Part shown: piece after piece, positions 7,556 to 12,317 of the stretch | Position numbering within the stretch: position 1 is the stretch's first letter | Layout of the letters: each line of letters begins with the position of its first letter | Source of the DNA: an uncultured Veillonella sp. | Lineage (GTDB): Bacteria > Bacillota > Negativicutes > Veillonellales > Veillonellaceae | Assembly (NCBI GenBank): GCA_937930265.1 | Contig: CALGLI010000380.1 | Location: 1-12,317 of the forward strand | Direction of reading: 5' to 3' | DNA: 12,317 nucleotides | Translations under genes and position numbers: made by a program | Notes under the pieces: model-generated | Database searches by the model: none | What the model saw: the letters and a program-made list of their open reading frames with translations, nothing else | Told to the model about the DNA's origin: nothing

Positions 7556-8636
7556 GTGGTATTTCCTCCATTAAGTCTATATACTGCACCTTGTCTAAGT
7601 CCAATGTATCTGTTGTATCCGTAGTCGTAATGATTGTCTGTACACGTTTATGAATGAATTTGATTAAATTAGAACGACGTTCCTGATCCAACTCACTGAG
7701 TACATCGTCTAATAGTAAAATTGGATATTCTCCTACTTCCGATTTTATATACTCTAATTCACTTAGTTTAACTGATAGAATAGCTGTTCTTTGTTGACCT
7801 TGTGATCCAAACCGTCTCAAATCCATAGGACCAGAATAAAAGATAATATCATCACGATGAGGTCCTACCGATGTTTGTAATCGTCGCCGATCATCAACTA
7901 AATTATCTTGCAAGGCCTGCAATAATGATTCCTTAGTAACTAATAATTGTTTCTCACTGTAAGGCTGAGTATATTGCAATCGTAAATCTTCTTTGCCATT
8001 GGTTAGTTTCCGATTCATTAAATCCATTAATTGGTTTAATTTTTTTAAACTTTCCAATCTTTTTTGAATAATTTGTGAGCCTAACGTAGCAATCTGTTCA
8101 TCCCAATCTTGAACAGGAACTTTACTGGTATGACTATATTCTTTAAGTATACGATTTCTCTGTTGTACGGCCCGTTGATACATTGTAAGCTGATGATAAT
8201 ATTGAGGACTAGTCTGGCTAATTTCCATGTTCAAAAAACGACGGCGTAAGGAAGGCGTCCCTTTAATTAAATCTAAATCTTCTGGAGAAAAAATGACTGT
8301 ATTCAAAGTGCCTACTAATTCTTTTTGGGATAAAGGATTGTCGTGTAAACGAATGATTTTTTTTCCTTGTCGTCCCCATTTAATCTGCAATGTATGAGGC
8401 GTATCAGCTTTCATAAACTGAACGATAATACTAGCCTCCTCTTCATTCCAAGAAATAACATCTTTCATATCCGATGTACGATGACTATGCCCCATCGTGG
8501 CAATATAAGCAGACTCTAAGATATTGGTTTTTCCTTTTCCATTAGGACCATGGATAACAATAATTTCTGGTGTGAAAGTAATAGTTCTATGACGATGATT
8601 GCGAACATGTATTAGTTCCAATTCAGTCACATACAC
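7545..8636 (-). CDS. recF: RecF, DNA replication and repair ATPase
   Basis: A 363-residue SMC-like ABC ATPase that helps RecR and RecO load RecA at single-strand gaps and stalled forks. Seen: Walker A GPNGKGKT 30-37, an alpha-helical arm domain of about residues 125-250, the ABC signature SQGQQ 278-282, and Walker B ILLLDD 306-311 followed by VLSELD. Length is normal for the family (about 360-375). It starts at GTG 8636: AAGGAGG at 8650-8644, inside the end of the S4 gene, is 7 nt upstream, and the upstream stop is only 2 nt away. The 3' end overlaps the DUF721 gene by 11 nt, so translation of the three genes is probably coupled. Confidence 0.97.
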   Translation of the reverse strand: MYVTELELIHVRNHRHRTITFTPEIIVIHGPNGKGKTNILESAYIATMGHSHRTSDMKDVISWNEEEASIIVQFMKADTPHTLQIKWGRQGKKIIRLHDNPLSQKELVGTLNTVIFSPEDLDLIKGTPSLRRRFLNMEISQTSPQYYHQLTMYQRAVQQRNRILKEYSHTSKVPVQDWDEQIATLGSQIIQKRLESLKKLNQLMDLMNRKLTNGKEDLRLQYTQPYSEKQLLVTKESLLQALQDNLVDDRRRLQTSVGPHRDDIIFYSGPMDLRRFGSQGQQRTAILSVKLSELEYIKSEVGEYPILLLDDVLSELDQERRSNLIKFIHKRVQTIITTTDTTDTLDLDKVQYIDLMEEIPHGE

Positions 8637-8638
8637 AA

Positions 8639-8863
8639 TTAAGCCTCCTTCACCACAGTGATGGTTACTTCATTAGCAATAGTCACCACATCATTAGGAT
8701 AGATTTTTTTACGTTTTTCTGTAACTAATGCTCCATTTAAAGTAATTTTTTCTTCTTCCAGTAATACTTTAACTTGACCACCTGTAGCTAAAACATTAGC
8801 GTATTTCAACAATTGATCTAATTGAATATACTCTGTATGAATGGATACAGTTTCTTGCTTCAT
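8639..8863 (-). CDS. yaaA: Small S4-domain RNA-binding protein (YaaA/RlbA-like)
   Basis: A 74-residue protein that is little more than one S4 RNA-binding domain: the LDQLLKYANVLATGGQVK helix-turn, LLEEEKITLNGAL and the KIYPNDVVTI strand. A gene like this sits between dnaN and recF in most Firmicutes (B. subtilis yaaA, also called rlbA, linked to large ribosomal subunit assembly). The specific function here is inferred from position and fold. ATG 8863 follows GAGGAAATT. It lies 16 nt after dnaN and 2 nt before the recF GTG, so it is part of the dnaN operon. Confidence 0.9.
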   Translation of the reverse strand: MKQETVSIHTEYIQLDQLLKYANVLATGGQVKVLLEEEKITLNGALVTEKRKKIYPNDVVTIANEVTITVVKEA

Positions 8864-8879
8864 AATTTCCTCTTTTCTC

Positions 8880-9992
8880 TTAATTATGTGTATGAACTGG
8901 TGTTACCACATATGTATAATGGTCATTATTATCTTGACGAATCACCATGGCTCCCTTTTCTTGTAAATACATATGAATTCTTTCACCTGTACTATGTTTC
9001 AATAATTCGTCAATATATTTACCATTGAAATTGATGGTGAAAGGATCACCTTCAAAGGTGCATAATACAATATCTTTTACCATACCAATATCGGCACTTT
9101 GAGAACTCAATGTAACTTGATTTTCTTCCCAATCGTAACGAATGGCAGAATAACTCATATCTTTCGCCATAAAATAAACACGATCTAATGAACTAGCAAA
9201 TTCACGACGATTTAAAATAGCACTAGCATCAAATTTAGCGGGAATAACACGTTTATAATCAGGGTATGTACCTTCAATTAATCTTGAAATAATGTATACA
9301 GTATCAAATACAATAGCTATTTGATTTCTATTCCAAATTAATTTAACCATAACAGGTTGATCAGACGGTAAGACTCTGGATACTTCTTCTACTGTACGTT
9401 TTGGAATGACAATACGCATTGGATTTTCAAGAGCTGTATCTAAAGTAACTTTTTTTACAGCCATACGGTGTGTATCAGTTCCTACCATAGTAAGTTCATT
9501 GCCTTCAATTTCCACTAACGTACCACAGAAAATAGGACGATCTGTATCTGTAGAAGTAGCATATACAGTTAAGTCGATTAATTGTTTTAGCTGTTCTCCA
9601 TCAATCATAATACTAGTATCATCTTGAATCTGTTCCACTAATGAAAAATCTTCTACTTGCATAGTTACTAATTTAAATTCAGAATTATCTGATTTAATTT
9701 GTAATTGATTAGAATTGTCTGGCTTATATAATTCTACTTGCTCTCCTGGTAATTTTTTTAAGATTTCTTGAAAGTATTTAGAACCTACTACAATAGTACC
9801 TGGTTCAAGAATCGTAGCATCTACTTGGGATCGCATGCCGATTTCAAAATCATTGGCTTGTAATTCTACATATGTATCTTTTGTAGAAATATAAATAGAT
9901 CCTGGTAAGTTAGAACTTGTTTTATTACTTGCTACACGTTGGAATAGTGACATAGCTTTCACTAATTCAGTTTTGTTAAATTGAAGTTTCAT
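8880..9992 (-). CDS. dnaN: DNA polymerase III beta sliding clamp
   Basis: A 370-residue ring-forming clamp that tethers the replicative polymerase and other proteins to DNA. The three clamp domains (about 1-120, 121-247, 248-370) are all present; family marks are TDTHR at 172-176 and SRLIEGTYPDY at 236-246. The protein ends VVTPVHTHN, a variation of the usual tail with PVR or PMR, noted as a finding. Two ATG codons lie in a row; I chose 9992 because AAGGAG at 10004-9999 is 6 nt away, against only 3 nt from ATG 9995. It is transcribed after dnaA across the origin spacer, and no separate strong promoter is evident. Confidence 0.97.
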   Translation of the reverse strand: MKLQFNKTELVKAMSLFQRVASNKTSSNLPGSIYISTKDTYVELQANDFEIGMRSQVDATILEPGTIVVGSKYFQEILKKLPGEQVELYKPDNSNQLQIKSDNSEFKLVTMQVEDFSLVEQIQDDTSIMIDGEQLKQLIDLTVYATSTDTDRPIFCGTLVEIEGNELTMVGTDTHRMAVKKVTLDTALENPMRIVIPKRTVEEVSRVLPSDQPVMVKLIWNRNQIAIVFDTVYIISRLIEGTYPDYKRVIPAKFDASAILNRREFASSLDRVYFMAKDMSYSAIRYDWEENQVTLSSQSADIGMVKDIVLCTFEGDPFTINFNGKYIDELLKHSTGERIHMYLQEKGAMVIRQDNNDHYTYVVTPVHTHN

Positions 9993-10040
9993 CATTAACT
10001 CCTTGTGACTAATATAACTATGTTAGAGTGTTTGTATTTA

Positions 10041-10082
10041 AAGTAGTAGCCGTAGTAGTAGGGTGCGTGTACAAGTGGATAG
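10041..10082 (+). promoter_or_regulatory. DnaA-trio element with GC-rich joint and DnaA box
   Basis: TAG trinucleotides start at 10044, 10047, 10053, 10056 and 10059, all in one register with a single CCG gap, and an AAG at 10041. GGTGCG follows, then a DnaA box at 10074-10082 (read on the minus strand). The order trio, GC-rich joint, box is that of the basal unwinding system in B. subtilis, where DnaA spreads along one strand from the box. Confidence 0.7.
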
Positions 10083-10242
10083 GTGTATAAAATCCTTATA
10101 TTTCAATGTTTTTCACATGTTTACAACATTGAGAGTAAAAAAATACATCTATCCACATAGCAACAGTGGTGAAATAGCTTTGTGTGTAACTTATTTTTTG
10201 TTAACAGTATAGACACAAAGTGTACACAGCTTACGCACATAC

Positions 10243-10251
10243 TTATCCACA
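10243..10251 (+). promoter_or_regulatory. Consensus DnaA box after dnaA
   Basis: Exact TTATCCACA on the plus strand, 9 bp past the dnaA stop codon. Confidence 0.9.
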
Positions 10252-10260
10252 AAATGGGGA

Positions 10261-11898
10261 TTACTTAGCTTCTTCTAATTCGTGTCTAATCCGTTCAATG
10301 GTTAAGCGCAAATCTGGATCTTTTTCTATTTCTCTAGAAATTTTTTCATACGCATGGAGTGCTGTTGTATGATCTTTCTTTCCAAAAGCATAGGAAATTT
10401 GTGGGTAGCTTTCATTAATAATTTCACGGGCTAAGTACATGGCAATTTGACGAGGATGAGCATATTGTTTATTTCGCTTTTGGCTCACTAAATGTTCTAA
10501 TTTGATTTTAAAGTAATCCGCAATAAACTCTTGAATATACTTAATCGATAAGACGATTTTTTCTGTATGAATGATAAAATCCTTAATCGCTTTATTAGTA
10601 AACTCCACATCGATGGATTCTAATCGACTACTAATGGCTGCCTGTGTAATTAATGTTTCAAAAGCTCCTTTTAATTCACGAATATTTCGATTATTAAAAT
10701 ATTGAGCAAATAAATGAACTACTTCTTTTGGTACATATAGAGTTGGATATTCACTACGACGATGGTGAATTTCCTCGTGAATGATGGCCTCAATCATTTC
10801 AGGATTTGGAGCCTCAATTTCTACGGTAAGACCACTGTTGAATCGTGTGATTAAGCGTTCTTCCATTTCCTTATAATCTTTTGGTGGTTTATCACTGGAC
10901 AGGATGACCGCTTTATTGTGACTGAGTAAATGATTGAAAGTATTAAAAAACTCTTCTTGCGTAGTTTTCTTATTTTTTTCCTCTAAAAATTGAACATCGT
11001 CAATGATGAGTACATCGATATCTCGGAAGTTACGGCGGAATTGATCCGGCGTTTTTGTCCGTAAAGATTCAATGAAACTATTCATAAAATCTTCACTGGT
11101 AATGGACATAATTTTAGCGGCTGGGTTTTTAGCTAAAATTTCATTGCCAATGGCATGCATTAAATGAGTTTTACCAAGACCAGATTGACCGTGAATGTAG
11201 AGTGGATTGTAGCGAAAACCTGGATTATCTGCCACTGCTTTCGCTGCGGTAAAGGCAACCCGGTTAGAATTAGATTCAATGTAGTTATCAAAGGTGAAAG
11301 CGCGATTTAAATGAGATTTTGAAGAACTGCTCATATTTCGTTGTACAGACGGTGCTGGTGGTGCAGGAGTAGCAGTCTTAGTAGCAAATAAATCGGTAGG
11401 TACAGGTTTTTGTACACCTTGCGTAGTCGATGAACTTCTTTGAATGATGACAGGAGAATCATAGCTAGGACGACTGATTCCATCTGGCAATACTTCATCG
11501 TAGTTCTCTGCATCCCAAGGTGGAGGAATTATAGAAGGAGATGGACTGTCTATAGTCGTGTCATCAAAGGATAGCATATCGATAGGTGGCATAGGAGAAA
11601 TCTCTGTAGGAGATGTGCTCATCTGTTCGTCTGATGTTGCAGTATCTGTTAAATAGTCGATGGTTTGCAAGGTAGGAAGTAAACTTTTTGCAGCCTCTAA
11701 GATTTGGTTATGCACTAAAGGCGTTTGAATATATTTGAGCTTACTAGGATCCATAACGAATAAGGTTAGGATAGTCGATGTCATAGAATAAGGCATTAAT
11801 GAATTTACGACCAAGGAGTCCCACATTTGCTGTGGCATTTTTGTTTTTGTTTTTTGCATCACTTGGTCCCATAAGGAGTAGAGATCTAAGTCACTCAT
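10261..11898 (-). CDS. dnaA: Chromosomal replication initiator DnaA
   Basis: A 545-residue initiator that binds DnaA boxes and melts the origin using ATP. Domain I about 1-85 (interaction domain); an unusually long, Ser/Thr/Pro-rich and acidic domain II about 87-197; AAA+ domain III with Walker A GQSGLGKT 237-244, Walker B LIIDD 297-301, sensor 1 LSSD 333-336, probable arginine finger Arg352 in TRF, sensor 2 Arg407; helix-turn-helix domain IV ending with the DHTT signature at 509-512. B. subtilis DnaA has 446 residues, so the difference lies in the linker. ATG 11898 is chosen for AGGAAGG at 11911-11905, 6 nt upstream, and for the expected N-terminus; a GTG at 11940 lies in a DnaA-box-like site and would add 14 unlikely residues. 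Confidence 0.98.
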   Translation of the reverse strand: MSDLDLYSLWDQVMQKTKTKMPQQMWDSLVVNSLMPYSMTSTILTLFVMDPSKLKYIQTPLVHNQILEAAKSLLPTLQTIDYLTDTATSDEQMSTSPTEISPMPPIDMLSFDDTTIDSPSPSIIPPPWDAENYDEVLPDGISRPSYDSPVIIQRSSSTTQGVQKPVPTDLFATKTATPAPPAPSVQRNMSSSSKSHLNRAFTFDNYIESNSNRVAFTAAKAVADNPGFRYNPLYIHGQSGLGKTHLMHAIGNEILAKNPAAKIMSITSEDFMNSFIESLRTKTPDQFRRNFRDIDVLIIDDVQFLEEKNKKTTQEEFFNTFNHLLSHNKAVILSSDKPPKDYKEMEERLITRFNSGLTVEIEAPNPEMIEAIIHEEIHHRRSEYPTLYVPKEVVHLFAQYFNNRNIRELKGAFETLITQAAISSRLESIDVEFTNKAIKDFIIHTEKIVLSIKYIQEFIADYFKIKLEHLVSQKRNKQYAHPRQIAMYLAREIINESYPQISYAFGKKDHTTALHAYEKISREIEKDPDLRLTIERIRHELEEAK

Positions 11899-11949
11899 AA
11901 GAAACCTTCCTGTTTGTGTATAAGAATAATTTGTCCACACTACAATTGG

Positions 11950-11958
11950 TGTGGATAA
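11950..11958 (-). promoter_or_regulatory. Consensus DnaA box upstream of dnaA
   Basis: TGTGGATAA on the plus strand is the exact complement of TTATCCACA. It lies about 50 nt before the dnaA start and about 140 nt inside the predicted dnaA transcript. Confidence 0.9.
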
Positions 11959-12101
11959 CTAAAAATTAGACAAAGAAAAAGAGCTCATAAACAAGATAGT
12001 ACTCTGTATTGTAAATATCCACAACACTGTGAATAAGTCAGTGGATAAGGTCTAAAAAATGTGGAAAACTTGTTTATAACCCTTTGTTGGTGTATATGTT
12101 T

Positions 12102-12110
12102 ATTATAGCA
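12102..12110 (-). promoter_or_regulatory. Extended -10 promoter of dnaA
   Basis: Minus strand TGC-TATAAT at 12110-12102 is a perfect extended -10. At 17 nt upstream the hexamer is TAGTAA (12130-12125), matching TTGACA at 3 of 6. A-tract and T-tract DNA sits between. Transcription would start near 12095, giving a leader of about 200 nt that carries all the upstream DnaA boxes, which fits repression of dnaA by its own product. A weaker second candidate, TTGTGG-N17-TACTAT, lies in the box region near 12025-11997. Confidence 0.5.
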
Positions 12111-12181
12111 AAAACTTTTTTTCTTTACTATGACAATATTACAAATCGTTTATATATATGCTACTAAAAACAAGGTTTATA

Positions 12182-12210
12182 TTGACAGAATTAGGGTTTA
12201 TACATATAAT
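12182..12210 (+). promoter_or_regulatory. Consensus rpmH promoter
   Basis: TTGACA at 12182-12187, a 17-nt spacer, and TATAAT at 12205-12210: a full sigma-A consensus promoter. Transcription should start near 12217, about 48 nt before rpmH. Strong promoters suit ribosomal protein genes. Confidence 0.92.
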
Positions 12211-12264
12211 TACTATGTTATGGTATACGAAAAAATAAACCTATCATGAGGAGGTGTTGTTGTA

Positions 12265-12317
12265 ATGAAACGTACTTACCAACCAAATACTCTTTGGAGA
12301 AAACGTACCCATGGTTT
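12265..12317 (+). CDS. rpmH: 50S ribosomal protein L34, 5' part
   Basis: Only 17 codons and two bases are visible before the right edge. The N-terminus MKRTYQPNTLWRKRTHG is characteristic of bacterial L34 (about 44 residues), a small basic protein of the large ribosomal subunit. AGGAGG at 12249-12254 precedes ATG 12265 by 10 nt. The position divergent from dnaA is the usual one in Firmicutes, where rnpA normally follows; that gene lies outside the window. Confidence 0.95.
   Translation, partial: MKRTYQPNTLWRKRTHG

Larger units (their letters stand above)
9993..10260. other. oriC, dnaA-dnaN spacer with DnaA boxes and unwinding element
   Basis: This 268-bp spacer carries a perfect DnaA box TTATCCACA at 10243-10251 (plus strand), CTATCCACA at 10149-10157 (one mismatch) and CTATCCACT at 10082-10074 (minus strand, two mismatches). 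Next to the last box are a GC-rich stretch and TAG trinucleotides, then AT-rich DNA up to the dnaN ribosome site. Two further inverted repeats are seen: TCAATGTT 10103-10110 with AACATTGA 10125-10132, and CTTTGTGT 10178-10185 with ACACAAAG 10213-10220, neither with a T-run. I read it as the unwinding half of a bipartite origin, like incC of B. subtilis. Confidence 0.8.
11899..12264. other. oriC, dnaA-rpmH spacer: divergent promoters and DnaA-box cluster
   Basis: This 366-bp gap holds the dnaA leader, a DnaA-box cluster and two divergent promoters. Boxes (consensus TTATCCACA): perfect at 11950-11958 (minus); one mismatch at 11931-11939 (plus), 12015-12023 (plus, ATATCCACA), 12028-12036 (minus, TTATTCACA), 12040-12048 (minus, TTATCCACT) and 12060-12068 (minus, TTTTCCACA). 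Right of 12069 the DNA is AT-rich with long A/T tracts up to the rpmH promoter. This is the second half of the bipartite origin, comparable to incA/incB of B. subtilis. Confidence 0.85.

Noticed and set aside
8822..9627. Two plus-strand frames across the S4 gene and dnaN (8822-9028, 9406-9627)
   Set aside because: Antisense to conserved clamp and S4 domains; no ribosome site or domain.
10103..10220. Terminator after dnaA
   Set aside because: Two inverted repeats exist in the spacer but neither ends in a T-run; they lie within the origin.
11896..11940. Upstream GTG start for dnaA at 11940
   Set aside because: The 14 extra residues do not resemble a DnaA N-terminus, and the good ribosome site belongs to ATG 11898.
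1..12317. Mobile element, CRISPR array, defence island or new multi-gene system
   Set aside because: No transposase, integrase, repeat-spacer array or unfamiliar gene cluster is present; codon style looks even and the gene order is core chromosome.

Overview
This window is the chromosomal replication-origin neighbourhood of a low-GC (roughly 39-40 % by eye) Firmicute. The best guess from memory of protein sequences is the class Negativicutes, probably Veillonella or a close relative; I could not run a search. The support is the order rpmH <- -> dnaA-dnaN-S4-recF-DUF721-gyrB, clear sigma-A type promoters, strong AAGGAG-type ribosome sites, and DnaA boxes on both sides of dnaA.

Layout, right to left. 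rpmH starts on the plus strand at 12265 and runs off the window. It has a perfect-consensus promoter. Divergent from it is dnaA on the minus strand, with a cluster of DnaA boxes in its long leader. Between dnaA and dnaN is a second box-bearing spacer with a GC-rich stretch, in-register TAG trinucleotides and AT-rich DNA; this matches the layout of the Bacillus unwinding site. Then follow dnaN, a small S4-domain RNA-binding gene, recF, a DUF721/DciA-like gene with a zinc ribbon, and gyrB behind its own promoter. Gene gaps from dnaN to the DUF721 gene are short or overlapping, so these form one operon.

Downstream of gyrB, lysP (lysine permease) has its ribosome site on the gyrB stop codon and a terminator after it. 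azlC-azlD (branched-chain amino acid exporter pair) follow, then a second terminator, a YbjQ-family gene with its own promoter, and finally a CNNM/CorC-type membrane protein with CBS domains whose last residues are cut off by the left edge.

Every gene left of the origin is on the minus strand and rpmH is on the plus strand, so all are transcribed away from the origin, in the direction of fork movement. The replication genes supply initiator, clamp, gap-repair factor, probable helicase-loader relative and gyrase subunit. The left third is transport and envelope housekeeping. I see no mobile element, CRISPR array, tRNA, rRNA or defence locus, and no convincing new multi-gene system. The most interesting points are the origin architecture, the long zinc-ribbon DUF721 protein, the coupling of lysP to gyrB, and the terminator pressed against azlC.
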